From Nocardioides sp. (GTDB lineage Bacteria > Actinomycetota > Actinomycetes > Propionibacteriales > Nocardioidaceae), in NCBI RefSeq assembly GCF_030655615.1, contig NZ_JAURVJ010000213.1:1-64000 (forward strand): 64,000 bases of DNA, written 5' to 3'. Below the pieces are notes generated by a model. That model was not told the origin of the DNA. It did not search any database and worked only from the letters and a program-made list of their open reading frames with translations. Of this stretch, positions 17,162 through 25,582 are shown one piece after another (the stretch's first letter is position 1; each line of letters starts with the position of its first letter). A program made the translations under genes and the position numbers.

Positions 17162-18400
17162 TCAGGGTCGTCGTCGGCGGCGGTCGACGAGGTAGGTAAT
17201 CCCGGTGGGGCTGGTCCACTCGTACAGTCCGGGCTCCACCACGCGATACCGCCACGTGCCGTGGGTCTTGGCACGGTGGTGCCGCCGGCACAACATCGCG
17301 AGGTTCTCGACGCTCGTGGGGCCGCCGGCGTCGAAGGGGATGATGTGGTCGAGGTCGACGTGGCGGCGGTGGCAGCCCGGGAACACACACGTCCCGTCAC
17401 GTAGGCGGACCTGTTCGCGGATGGCCTCGGTGGGGCGGTATGCCTCGGTCGAGAGGTTCGAGTTGAGGTCGATGACCGGCTTGACCGTCATCTTGGTGCC
17501 CGCGGTCTGGCACCACTGGCGGATCTGTTCGAGCAGGACCGGGGACCAGGTGTTGTCCACGAACCCCGGACGGTCGGCAGCTTCGGCGTCGAGGTGGACG
17601 TAGAGCGTCACCCCACGACCACTGCCCGGGGTGGAGTTCAGGTCGAGGGCGAGCTGGTGGCGGCCCATTTCACCCAGCGCCTGGGACCGGCGGACGTTGA
17701 GGGTCTCGGTGGAGCCGAGGTCGGCCAACTGCTGGGCGCCGGACTTCAACGCGGCTTCGAGGTCGAGGGCGTCGGCGAGGTCGAGGGTCGCGGACACCTC
17801 GACGGTCCCCGAGGTGGAGACGCCGTCGAGGTAGACATCGGCATGCCGGCCCTCAGCTGCTGCCTGGCGACGCCGTTCGGCCTCGAGGGGGTCGTGCTCG
17901 TCGCGGGCGGCGTCCACGGCCCGGTCGATCTGGGTGAACGCGCAGCCGTGCAGGAACGCGGCCAGGGCCTTGTCGACCGCAGCGGCACCCTCCATCGGCA
18001 GTGGCCGGGTCTGCTCAGCGACGCGGAAGGCGAGCCAGACCGGGATCTCCAGCTTGACCACGCGGGCGTAGATCCGCGGCAGCCGGTAGCGGAGCTCGAG
18101 GGCCTTGCCGAGGTAGGCCAGCCCGCTGTCGGACGAGCGGCCGATGGACAGCGCGAGGTCGAGGGCGGCGTACTCGGCGACCACGGGTGCTCCGGCGCCG
18201 GCGAGCTGCAGGGGTGGTTCGTCGTTCCAGTCGTGGAGCTCAGCGGCCTCGGTGTCGCCAGCGGTGTGCGCGGCGGCCCAGTCGAGGACGGCGTTGAGCT
18301 TGTTGACCTCGTCGCGACTGATGTCGAGACAGGCGCCTCGGACCGACTCGAGCAGCGGGTCGCTGCTCGAGGTGCGGGTGGTCCGGTGGGTGCTGGCCAT
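17162..18400 (-). CDS. DUF222 / HNH endonuclease-domain protein
   Basis: A 412-residue protein of the REP13E12-like group: a long helical DUF222 domain (roughly residues 30-300) followed by an HNH nuclease domain near 335-390 with CVFPGCHRRHVDLDHIIPF, ENLAMLCRRHHRAK and a final basic tail. The two Cys and the His-x3-Asp-His elements would bind the zinc and catalytic metals. The family is highly multiplied in actinobacteria and its role is not established; mobility, DNA damage and gene-conversion functions have been considered. Repeats of one family lie on both sides. Confidence 0.88.
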   Translation of the reverse strand: MASTHRTTRTSSSDPLLESVRGACLDISRDEVNKLNAVLDWAAAHTAGDTEAAELHDWNDEPPLQLAGAGAPVVAEYAALDLALSIGRSSDSGLAYLGKALELRYRLPRIYARVVKLEIPVWLAFRVAEQTRPLPMEGAAAVDKALAAFLHGCAFTQIDRAVDAARDEHDPLEAERRRQAAAEGRHADVYLDGVSTSGTVEVSATLDLADALDLEAALKSGAQQLADLGSTETLNVRRSQALGEMGRHQLALDLNSTPGSGRGVTLYVHLDAEAADRPGFVDNTWSPVLLEQIRQWCQTAGTKMTVKPVIDLNSNLSTEAYRPTEAIREQVRLRDGTCVFPGCHRRHVDLDHIIPFDAGGPTSVENLAMLCRRHHRAKTHGTWRYRVVEPGLYEWTSPTGITYLVDRRRRRP

Positions 18401-18529
18401 GGTCTGATTCTAGAAGTCGCCACCGACAATTCGCTAGTGTGTTCGAGGTTGTCTGCACGTCGATCTCGACTTTCTGACGGGGTCTCGTGACGGCCGCGGG
18501 CGTCCTCCTCAACCACTGTGTGGCCCGGT

Positions 18530-18850
18530 CCGGCGCACCGGCTGCGGGGGTCTCGACACGCCGGGCCGTAGCCGGCCCGTCGGCTCGACCACCGTGCTGG
18601 GGAGTCGGTCGGCTCCGGCGTGCCGATTGTGGGGGTCTCGACACGCCGGGCCGTAGCCGGCCCGTCGGCTCGACCACCGTGCTGGGGAGTCGGTCGGCTC
18701 CGGCGTACCGGTTGAGGGGGTCTCGACACGCCGGGCCGTAGCCGGCCCGTCGGCTCGACCACCGTGCTGGAGGTCGGTCAGCTCCGGCGTGCCGGTTGCG
18801 GGGGACTCGACACGCCGAGCCGTAGCCGGCCCGTCGGCTCGACCACCGTG
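18530..18850 (+). repeat. Four-unit tandem repeat, period about 85 bp
   Basis: Four units start at 18530, 18615, 18700 and 18784, and the last is truncated. Each holds GGTCTCGACACGCCGGGCC, TAG, CCGGCCCGTCGGCTCGACC, then ACCGTGCTGGGGAGTCGGTC. The CGGGCCG-TAGC-CGGCCCG centre is a 7-bp hairpin. Units differ at only a few bases, so the array is recent or kept uniform. The whole gene-free stretch 18401-18862 is this array plus a short leader; I see no coding sequence in it. Confidence 0.9.
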
Positions 18851-18862
18851 AGGTGGTGCGGG

Positions 18863-19129
18863 TCAGGTGAAGGCGTACCAGACCCGCATCAGCGCGAACA
18901 CGACCGGCAGGCCGAAGATCACCAGGAGCACCCAGGCGGTGATCCGGTGGAGGGGCTTGGCGCCGTCGAGGTTGCCGGCGAAGTCGAGGAGGGCGCCGTC
19001 GGGAACGTTGTGGGTGAGGCCCATCTTGCGGGCGTCGTCGGGGAGGTGGCCGCCGGGGAACCAGTAGGGCGGGGTGTCGTCGTCGGGCGCGTAGTCCTCG
19101 TCGAACTCGTCGACGTACTCATCCCGCAT
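18863..19129 (-). CDS. Small single-span membrane protein
   Basis: An 88-residue protein. The first 40 residues are acidic and hydrophilic (EYVDEFDEDYAPDDDTPPYW), and one transmembrane helix near residues 64-84 (WVLLVIFGLPVVFALMRVWY) ends at the C-terminus. This gives a tail-anchored layout with the acidic part probably cytosolic. No family recognised. The ATG at 19129 gives the shortest credible start. It is divergent from phoH, and the tandem repeat array ends 12 bases beyond its stop. Confidence 0.6.
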   Translation of the reverse strand: MRDEYVDEFDEDYAPDDDTPPYWFPGGHLPDDARKMGLTHNVPDGALLDFAGNLDGAKPLHRITAWVLLVIFGLPVVFALMRVWYAFT

Positions 19130-19293
19130 GGGCCCACCGTACGTCCATCGGCTGTGGTGGCGCTGAGGGATCGCTGACGCCTCGTCCGACGGGGTGACTA
19201 TCTCGCGGGCGCCCGCCCGGCCGACCGACGTACGATGGAGCCACGCACGACCGCCCCACCTCCCCGACGAAAGGCCGCCCGTCCCGGGCACCC

Positions 19294-20307
19294 ATGACTG
19301 ACTCGAACCCCACCGGAGACCTCCAGACACGCCACACCGTCGTGGTCCCCAACAGCATCGACATGGTCAGCCTGCTCGGACCGGGGGACGAGTACCTCGG
19401 GATCATCGAGGGCGGCTTCAAGGCCGAGATCCACGTCCGCGGCAACCGGATCACCATGAAGGGCGACCCCGGCGAGGTCGCGCTCGCCGAGCGGCTGCTC
19501 GACGAGCTGGTCACGATCATCCGCACCGGCCAGGGCGTCACGTCCGAGACCGTCGAGCGCGCGATCGAGATGCTGCGCACCGAGACCACCGAGCGCCCGG
19601 CCGACGTGCTGTCGCTCAACATCTTGAGCAACCGCGGCCGGTCGATCCGGCCCAAGACGCTCAACCAGAAGCGCTACGTCGACTCGATCGACAAGAACAC
19701 GATCACCTTCGGCATCGGACCCGCCGGCACCGGCAAGACCTACCTCGCGATGGCCAAGGCCGTGCAGGCGCTGCAGGCCAAGCAGGTCAACCGCATCATC
19801 CTGACCCGTCCGGCGGTCGAGGCCGGCGAGAGCCTCGGCTACCTCCCCGGCACGCTGAGCGAGAAGATCGACCCCTACCTGCGGCCGCTCTACGACGCCC
19901 TGCACGACATGATCGACCCCGAGACGATCCCCAAGCTGCTCGCCGCCGGGACGATCGAGGTCGCCCCGCTGGCCTACATGCGAGGTCGCACCCTCAACGA
20001 CAGCTTCATCATCCTCGACGAGGCGCAGAACACGACGCCCGAGCAGATGAAGATGTTCCTGACCCGCCTGGGCTTCGGCTCCAAGATCGTCGTCACCGGC
20101 GACATCACCCAGGTCGACCTGCCGGGCAACATCAAGTCGGGGCTGCGCATCATCGAGGGCATCCTCGACGACGTCGAGGACATCTCGTTCCAGCGCCTCA
20201 CCAGCCACGACGTCGTCCGGCACCGCCTGGTCGGCAAGATCGTGGCGGCCTACGACGAGTTCGACACCCGTGGCGGCATCGCCACCGCCAAGGAGAACCA
20301 GCGGTGA
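19294..20307 (+). CDS. PhoH family ATPase (PhoH-like, PhoL)
   Basis: A 337-residue P-loop ATPase. A KH-like N-terminal part precedes the Walker A GPAGTGKTYLAMA near residue 147 and the Walker B FIILDEAQNTTPEQMKMFLTRLG, followed by VVTGDITQVDLP. PhoH-like proteins next to ybeY are thought to act as RNA helicase-type factors in ribosome maturation and RNA turnover. The downstream order ybeY then CNNM protein is widely conserved and supports that context. phoH and ybeY are seven bases apart. Confidence 0.93.
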   Translation: MTDSNPTGDLQTRHTVVVPNSIDMVSLLGPGDEYLGIIEGGFKAEIHVRGNRITMKGDPGEVALAERLLDELVTIIRTGQGVTSETVERAIEMLRTETTERPADVLSLNILSNRGRSIRPKTLNQKRYVDSIDKNTITFGIGPAGTGKTYLAMAKAVQALQAKQVNRIILTRPAVEAGESLGYLPGTLSEKIDPYLRPLYDALHDMIDPETIPKLLAAGTIEVAPLAYMRGRTLNDSFIILDEAQNTTPEQMKMFLTRLGFGSKIVVTGDITQVDLPGNIKSGLRIIEGILDDVEDISFQRLTSHDVVRHRLVGKIVAAYDEFDTRGGIATAKENQR

Positions 20308-20314
20308 GTCGGAG

Positions 20315-20764
20315 ATGACCATCGAGATCCTCGACGAGTCGGGGACCGGCATCGACGTCAAGCACTTGGCTCAGCTGAGCCGCTTCGTCATGGACTCCAT
20401 GCGGGTCCACCCGCTCGCCGAGCTCTGCATCAAGGCCGTCGACGAGGCCACGATCACCGAGCTCAACGAGAAGTGGATGGAGAAGGAGGGCCCGACCGAC
20501 GTGCTCGCCTTCCCCATGGACGAGCTGCGTCCGGGCCTGGTCGACGAAGAGCCCGAGGAGGGCGTCCTCGGCGACATCATGCTGTGCCCGCAGATCGCCG
20601 AGCAGCAGGGCGAGACGGCCGGTCACGGCACCCTCGCCGAGATCGAGCTGCTGACGGTCCACGGCATCCTCCACCTGCTCGGCTACGACCACGCCGAGCC
20701 CGAGGAGCACGCGGAGATGTTCGGCCTCCAGGACCGCCTGCTCGGGGAGTGGCGCAGCCGGTGA
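20315..20764 (+). CDS. ybeY: Endoribonuclease YbeY
   Basis: A 149-residue metalloprotein with the family zinc motif HGILHLLGYDHAEPEEHAEM (HGxLHxxGYDH), the three His being metal ligands. It also has PTDVLAFPMDE and GDIMLCP, both conserved. YbeY takes part in 16S rRNA 3' processing and ribosome quality control. ATG at 20315 follows GGAG. Its stop overlaps the GTG of the next gene, indicating translational coupling with the membrane protein downstream. Confidence 0.95.
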   Translation: MTIEILDESGTGIDVKHLAQLSRFVMDSMRVHPLAELCIKAVDEATITELNEKWMEKEGPTDVLAFPMDELRPGLVDEEPEEGVLGDIMLCPQIAEQQGETAGHGTLAEIELLTVHGILHLLGYDHAEPEEHAEMFGLQDRLLGEWRSR

Positions 20765-22095
20765 CCGGCACCATCACCCTGCTGGTCGCGGCCCTGCTCG
20801 TCGGGCTGGCCGGGGTGTTCAGCGCGGTCGACGCCGCGCTCGGCTCGTTCTCCAAGGCCCGGGCCGCCGAGCTCGCGCACGAGGAGCGCGCCGGCGCCAA
20901 GCAGCTCCTGGTGCTGCTCGAGGACGCGCCGCGCCACCTCAACACCGCACTGCTGCTGCGCCTGCTCTGCGAGATCGCCGCCATCGTGCTGGTCACCCTC
21001 GAGCTCGACCAGGCCCTCGACGGGCCGTGGTGGGTCAGCGTCCTCACCGCGATCGGCGTGATGCTGGTCGTGTCGTTCGTCGTCATCGGCGTGGGCCCAC
21101 GCACCATCGGCCGCCAGCACTCCGAGCAGGTCGCCCTCTACTCCGCCGGGGTCCTGGCGGTCTTCACCACGGTGCTCGGCCCGCTGTCCGGCCTCCTGAT
21201 CCTGCTCGGCAACGCCCTCACCCCCGGCAAGGGCTTCCGCGAGGGCCCGTTCTCGTCCGAGACCGAGCTGCGCGAGATGGTCGACATCGCCGAGGCGTCC
21301 GCGCTCATCGAGGCCGACGAGCGCAAGATGATCCACTCCGTCTTCGAGCTCGGCGACACCACCGTCCGCGAGGTCATGGTCCCGCGCGGCGACGTCGTCT
21401 ACATCGAGCACTACAAGAACCTGCGCCAGACCATGTCGCTGTTCCTCCGCAGCGGGTTCTCCCGCCTGCCCGTCATCGGCGAGAACCTCGACGACATCAG
21501 GGGTTTCGCCTACCTCAAGGACCTCGTGCGCCGCGACTTCGAGGCACCCGACGTCGAGCTGACCCAGCAGGTCGAGGAGGTCATGCGGCCCGTCGCGTGG
21601 GTGCCCGAGTCCAAGCCGGTCGACGACCAGCTCCGCGAGATGCAGGCCGGTCGCACCCACATCGCCGTCGTGGTCGACGAGTACGGCGGCACCGCCGGCC
21701 TCATCACGATCGAGGACCTCCTCGAGGAGATCGTCGGCGAGATCACCGACGAGTACGACCAGGACGAGATCGAGGTCGAGGCGCTGCCCACGACCGCCGA
21801 CGGGAGCCCAGCGGGCTACCGGGTCTCGTCGCGCTACCCCGTCGACGACCTCGACGAGCTCTTCGGCTTCGACGTCGAGGAGGAGGACGTCGACAGCGTC
21901 GGCGGCCTGATGGCCAAGCACCTCGGCCGCGTCCCGATCCCGGGCTCCCACGTCGACGCCCACGGCCTGCGGTTCGAGGCTGAGGACACCGCCGGGCGCC
22001 GCAACAAGATCGGCACCGTCCTCATCCGGCGCACCGTGGTCGAGCCGGTCGTCGAGGACGCCGACGCCACGGCTGTCGACGCCGGACACCCCTGA
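20761..22095 (+). CDS. CNNM/CorC-type transporter with CBS domains
   Basis: A 444-residue protein often labelled hemolysin. It has an N-terminal DUF21 (CNNM) membrane domain with three to four helices, then a CBS pair ([22 protein letters not shown] and [30 protein letters not shown]) and a C-terminal CorC/HlyC domain. CNNM proteins export magnesium and related divalent cations; the hemolysin name is historical. The GTG start overlaps the ybeY stop. In many actinobacteria the next genes are a cytidine-deaminase-like gene and era; here they lie 3-7 kb away. Confidence 0.9.
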   Translation: MTGTITLLVAALLVGLAGVFSAVDAALGSFSKARAAELAHEERAGAKQLLVLLEDAPRHLNTALLLRLLCEIAAIVLVTLELDQALDGPWWVSVLTAIGVMLVVSFVVIGVGPRTIGRQHSEQVALYSAGVLAVFTTVLGPLSGLLILLGNALTPGKGFREGPFSSETELREMVDIAEASALIEADERKMIHSVFELGDTTVREVMVPRGDVVYIEHYKNLRQTMSLFLRSGFSRLPVIGENLDDIRGFAYLKDLVRRDFEAPDVELTQQVEEVMRPVAWVPESKPVDDQLREMQAGRTHIAVVVDEYGGTAGLITIEDLLEEIVGEITDEYDQDEIEVEALPTTADGSPAGYRVSSRYPVDDLDELFGFDVEEEDVDSVGGLMAKHLGRVPIPGSHVDAHGLRFEAEDTAGRRNKIGTVLIRRTVVEPVVEDADATAVDAGHP

Positions 22096-22117
22096 TCCGG
22101 CCGGTCCGAGATCCGAG

Positions 22118-22146
22118 GCAACCTCACGACGCTCCGCACCCGTTCA
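22118..22146 (+). promoter_or_regulatory. Possible ECF-type promoter of the sigma gene
   Basis: GCAACC (22118-22123), a 17-base spacer and CGTTCA (22141-22146) resemble the AACC / CGT layout of ECF sigma promoters and end 26 bases before the GTG of the sigma gene. Autoregulation is common in ECF systems. Only one such site was compared, so this is a weak call. Confidence 0.3.
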
Positions 22147-22172
22147 TGGGGTGACAGGCACGGGGAGGCCGG

Positions 22173-22697
22173 GTGAGGACGCAGGACCGCGACGCGGAGT
22201 TCAGCGCGTACGTCGCCGCGCACCGCGTCCGGATGGTGCGCGCAGCACTGCTGCTCACCGGCGGGGCGTACGCCGAGGCCGAGGACCTCGTGCAGACCGT
22301 GCTCGTCCGGCTCTACCTGAGGTGGGGGCGGGTCAGCCGGGTCGAGGACCCGGTCGGCTACGGCATGCGGGCCCTGACCAACGTGTTCCTCGACGAGCGC
22401 CGGCGGGCGCACCGTCGGCGCGAGGTCGTCTCCGACCACGACGCCGACGGGCCGCGGCCCGGCGACCAGATGGCCGAGCACGACGTCCGCGCGACCGTGT
22501 TCGCCGCTCTCGCCGCCCTGCCGCCACGGCAGCGGGCCGTCGTCGTGCTGCGGCACTTCCTCGACCACGACGTGGCCGGCACCGCCGACGCGCTCGGGAT
22601 CACCGAGGGCACCGTCAAGTCCCAGAACGCCAAGGCGCTGACGCGGCTCCGTGAGCTGCTCGGCACCGACATCGACTACGAGGAAGTGGGCCCGTGA
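22173..22697 (+). CDS. ECF sigma factor, SigE family
   Basis: A 174-residue ECF sigma factor of the actinobacterial SigE (SACE) family. Region 2 includes EAEDLVQTVLVRLYLRW, and region 4 includes LPPRQRAVVVLRHFLDHDVAGTADAL with a helix-turn-helix GITEGTVKSQNAKALTRLRE. It lacks an extra C-terminal extension. The stop overlaps the GTG of a membrane protein gene that is the likely partner or anti-sigma factor. The signal is unknown. Confidence 0.88.
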   Translation: MRTQDRDAEFSAYVAAHRVRMVRAALLLTGGAYAEAEDLVQTVLVRLYLRWGRVSRVEDPVGYGMRALTNVFLDERRRAHRRREVVSDHDADGPRPGDQMAEHDVRATVFAALAALPPRQRAVVVLRHFLDHDVAGTADALGITEGTVKSQNAKALTRLRELLGTDIDYEEVGP

Positions 22698-23401
22698 CCG
22701 ACATCAAGCAGCTGCTCCACGAGGTCAGCGACATCACCGTCCCCGTCGACGTCGCCGCCGACCTGGCCCGGGGACGCGCCGCGGCCCACCACCGGCGGGC
22801 GGTCCTCGCCGCCGTCGGCGCCGCAGCGGCCGTCGTCGCCGTCACCGTCGGTGGCTACGCCGTCGTGACCGGGGACGACGGTGACGCCGGGTCGTCCGGT
22901 TTCGCCACGTCGTCGGTGGCGCCGACCTCCGACCCGCCGACGAGCCGGCCGACGGCGCCACCCACCACCCCGCCCGCGACCCCCCACGAGACCGTCACCG
23001 CCGCGCCGGTCGACCCGGCCACCCTGGTCCACACGCCGTTCTTCGACGTGCCGCCGCCCCCGAGGGGGTGGTACCTGGTCGGCGGCCAGGAGCCCTACGT
23101 CATGTTCGCCCGCGACGGCAGCGACGCCGACCTGACCGGCGGGTTCTCCGGCCGGCTCATGGTGCTGCTCGGTTCGCCCGACGAGGCACTGCCCGGCGAC
23201 GCCGCGACGCCCCTCGACCTCGATGGCCGCACCTTCTACCTGACACCGGCCGACGCGGGCGCGACCCAGATCCGCGTCGAGCGCGACAACGGGGAGTGGC
23301 TCACCGTGCAGTACCCCGTCGCCGCCGGGTTCGACGTCGCCGACATGGTCGCGTTCCTCGCCGGCGTACGCGTCCTGCCGGGAGCGATGGCGGCCAGCTG
23401 A
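22694..23401 (+). CDS. Membrane-anchored partner of the sigma factor
   Basis: A 235-residue protein with a short cytosolic N-terminus (about 35 residues, containing VAADLARGRAAAHHRRA), one transmembrane helix near residues 36-55, a Thr/Pro-rich stretch, and an extracellular domain of about 140 residues with one Trp-rich motif (PPRGWYLVGGQEPYVMFARD). Overlap with the sigma gene (GTGA) suggests coupled translation and a regulatory partnership, but no recognisable anti-sigma zinc motif (HxxxCxxC) is present. The role is inferred from place only. Confidence 0.6.
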   Translation: MTDIKQLLHEVSDITVPVDVAADLARGRAAAHHRRAVLAAVGAAAAVVAVTVGGYAVVTGDDGDAGSSGFATSSVAPTSDPPTSRPTAPPTTPPATPHETVTAAPVDPATLVHTPFFDVPPPPRGWYLVGGQEPYVMFARDGSDADLTGGFSGRLMVLLGSPDEALPGDAATPLDLDGRTFYLTPADAGATQIRVERDNGEWLTVQYPVAAGFDVADMVAFLAGVRVLPGAMAAS

Positions 23402-23421
23402 CCGCGACCTAGGCTCGTGGG

Positions 23422-25128
23422 ATGGACCTCCGCTCACTTCCGATCCCCGGCCTCCGCGCCCTGCCCGGCCTCGGCTCCCGGGGCCCGAGGACCGTGCTCG
23501 AGCTCGACCTCAGCCACGGCGTCCAGACCGGGCCGCCCCGGCACCCGCTGGAGGCGCTCCGGCTGCGGCAGGCCCCGACGCTGCGGGCCATCGGCGACGG
23601 GCTGCGTCGGGCGGCGGGGGACGACGACGTCCTCGGGCTCCTCGTGCACGTCGGGACCTGCCCGCTGTCGCTCGCGGTGGCCGACGAGGTCGGCGCGATG
23701 CTCGCAGACTTCTCGCAGGACAAGCCGTCGATCGCCTGGACCGCGACGTTCGGCGAGCTGACGAGCGGGCTCGCGGCCTACCGCGTCGCGGTCAACGCGC
23801 GCGAGGTCTGGGTGCAGCCGTCCGGCGCGCTCGGCCTCACCGGAGTCCACCTCGGCATCACCCTGCTCCGCGGGGGCCTGGAGAAGCTGGGGGTCGACCC
23901 GGAGTTCGCCAAGCGGCACGAGTACAAGTCGGCGGCCGACCAGCTCGCCGCCACCGAGGTCAGCGCCGCCAACCGCGAGATGGTGCAACGTCTCGCCGAC
24001 GCGATCGTGGACGACACCGTCGCCCGGGTGGCGGCACGGCGTTCACTGACCCCCGACGACGTACGGGACGCGATGGCGAGAGCACCGCTCTCGTCGGCCG
24101 CGGCGCTCGCGGCCGGGCTGGTGGACCACGTCGGCTACCGCGACGAGGTCTACGCGCATGCCCGGGAGACGTGGACGCCGCAGTGGCAGCCGACCTACGT
24201 CCACCGCTGGGCCCACGCCCAGCAGGCCGGCGGCGACCGGCTCGCGGCCCTCACCCACCGCCACCGACCGGTCGTCGCGGTCGTCGACGTCACCGGACCG
24301 ATCGTGCTCGGCCCGGGCACCGGTGCCCAGGCCGGCGCCGACCGCGTCGGCGCCCGGCTCCGCGAGGCCGGCCGCGACGACGACGTCAAGGCGGTCGTGC
24401 TGCGGGTCGACAGCCCCGGTGGCTCCTACGTCGCCAGCGACGCGATCCGCCGCGAGGTCCTCCGGCTCCGCGAGAGCGGGCGCCCCGTCGTCGCGACGAT
24501 GGGCACGGCCGCGGCGTCCGGTGGCTACTTCGTCGCGATGCCCTGCGACGAGATCGTCGCGCAGCCGACGACGCTCACCGGGTCGATCGGCGTCCTCGCC
24601 GGCAAGATGGTCGTCGAGCGGCTCCTCGACCGGGTCGGCATCGTGCACGAGGCCGTCGACGCCGGTCCGCGCGCGGGCTTCCTCGCGCCCGGGCAGCGGT
24701 TCACCGACGAGGAGTGGCAGGTGCTCGACGCCTGGCTCGACGAGGTCTACGCCGACTTCACCACCAAGGCCGCCGACGACCGCGGCCTCGACCTCGCCGT
24801 CCTCGAGCCGCTCGCCCGCGGCCGCGTCTGGCTCGGCACCGACGCCCACGATCGCGGTCTCGTCGACCACCTCGGCGGCACCCGGCTGGCGCTCGAACGG
24901 GCCTGCACCCTGGCCGGCCTCGACCCCGACGACGTCCGGCTGCCGTCGCCCTCGCCGCTCGAGTGGCTGCAACGGCTCAGACCCGCCGAGTCCAGCGAGT
25001 CACCGGGCGCGGCCGCGGTCGTCGTACCGACGGGGCCCGAGGCGCTCCTCGAGCGGCTCGCCGCGTCGGTCGGGATCGCCGTGCCGCACGGGGTCCTGTC
25101 GATGCCGTCCGGGCTCTCTCTACCCTGA
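23422..25128 (+). CDS. sppA: Signal peptide peptidase SppA (S49)
   Basis: A 568-residue double-domain S49 peptidase, as long as the E. coli SppA type. The catalytic Lys169 lies in HEYKSAAD of the first domain and the Ser366 nucleophile in GTAAASGGYFVAM of the second, preceded by LRVDSPGGS. The enzyme cleaves remnant signal peptides in the membrane. An obvious N-terminal membrane anchor is not visible, so association with the membrane may be peripheral. ATG at 23422 is 20 bases after the previous stop. Confidence 0.88.
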   Translation: MDLRSLPIPGLRALPGLGSRGPRTVLELDLSHGVQTGPPRHPLEALRLRQAPTLRAIGDGLRRAAGDDDVLGLLVHVGTCPLSLAVADEVGAMLADFSQDKPSIAWTATFGELTSGLAAYRVAVNAREVWVQPSGALGLTGVHLGITLLRGGLEKLGVDPEFAKRHEYKSAADQLAATEVSAANREMVQRLADAIVDDTVARVAARRSLTPDDVRDAMARAPLSSAAALAAGLVDHVGYRDEVYAHARETWTPQWQPTYVHRWAHAQQAGGDRLAALTHRHRPVVAVVDVTGPIVLGPGTGAQAGADRVGARLREAGRDDDVKAVVLRVDSPGGSYVASDAIRREVLRLRESGRPVVATMGTAAASGGYFVAMPCDEIVAQPTTLTGSIGVLAGKMVVERLLDRVGIVHEAVDAGPRAGFLAPGQRFTDEEWQVLDAWLDEVYADFTTKAADDRGLDLAVLEPLARGRVWLGTDAHDRGLVDHLGGTRLALERACTLAGLDPDDVRLPSPSPLEWLQRLRPAESSESPGAAAVVVPTGPEALLERLAASVGIAVPHGVLSMPSGLSLP

Positions 25129-25133
25129 CGGAC

Positions 25134-25460
25134 GTGGAACTCTCATCCGAGGACGCCAAGCTCGTCACGCTCGCCCGTGCCACCCGCGCCCGCACCCAGG
25201 CCGCCGAGGGGGCCGCCGTGCGCGACCACGACGGCCGCACCTACGCCGCCGCCACCGTCGACCTCGACACGTTGCAGCTGACGGCCGTCCAGGTGTGCGT
25301 CGCGATGGCGGTCGCCTCCGGCTCGCGCGGGCTCGCCGCCGCGGTGGTGCTCGGCGACGCGACGGCGCTGACCGAGCCCGACCGCGCCGTCCTCGAGGAG
25401 TACGCCGGCCCCGACGTCGTCGTGCACCTCGCCGACGCGCGGGGCAACCTGGTCTCCTAG
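25134..25460 (+). CDS. Cytidine deaminase-like protein, probably inactive
   Basis: A 108-residue protein matching the short cytidine-deaminase-like family that usually lies between the CNNM gene and era in actinobacteria. The fold cue is HDGRTYAAATVDLDTLQLTAVQVCVAMAVASGS. The zinc ligands of active deaminases (a HAE or CAE motif and a PCxxC motif) are missing, so catalysis is doubtful. The GTG start at 25134 is six bases after sppA. Position relative to era is not preserved. Confidence 0.65.
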   Translation: MELSSEDAKLVTLARATRARTQAAEGAAVRDHDGRTYAAATVDLDTLQLTAVQVCVAMAVASGSRGLAAAVVLGDATALTEPDRAVLEEYAGPDVVVHLADARGNLVS

Positions 25461-25544
25461 GAGTCTCCACCGGCCGGTCATCGCGACGTGTCCCACGTCT
25501 CTGCGCCCGGCCCCGGCCGTGGCCCGCGATGCGAACGAAGACCG

Positions 25545-25562
25545 ACGGGAGTAAGTTCCCGT
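25545..25562. promoter_or_regulatory. 18-bp palindrome before the lipid operon
   Basis: ACGGGA, six bases, TCCCGT form a 6-6-6 palindrome 20 bases ahead of the preferred GTG of the flavoprotein gene. It looks like a dimer-binding operator. If the earlier ATG (25529) were the true start, the site would be coding, so the regulatory reading depends on the later start. Confidence 0.3.
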
Positions 25563-25582
25563 GGGTGAGGGTTAGAGGTCAC

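Noticed and set aside
18530..18850. CRISPR array
   Set aside because: The units are about 85 bp and repeat with no unique spacers between them; no cas genes are near. It is a tandem repeat.
20761..22095. Hemolysin / toxin gene
   Set aside because: The CNNM-CBS-CorC domain order marks a cation transporter; the hemolysin name is a historic label.
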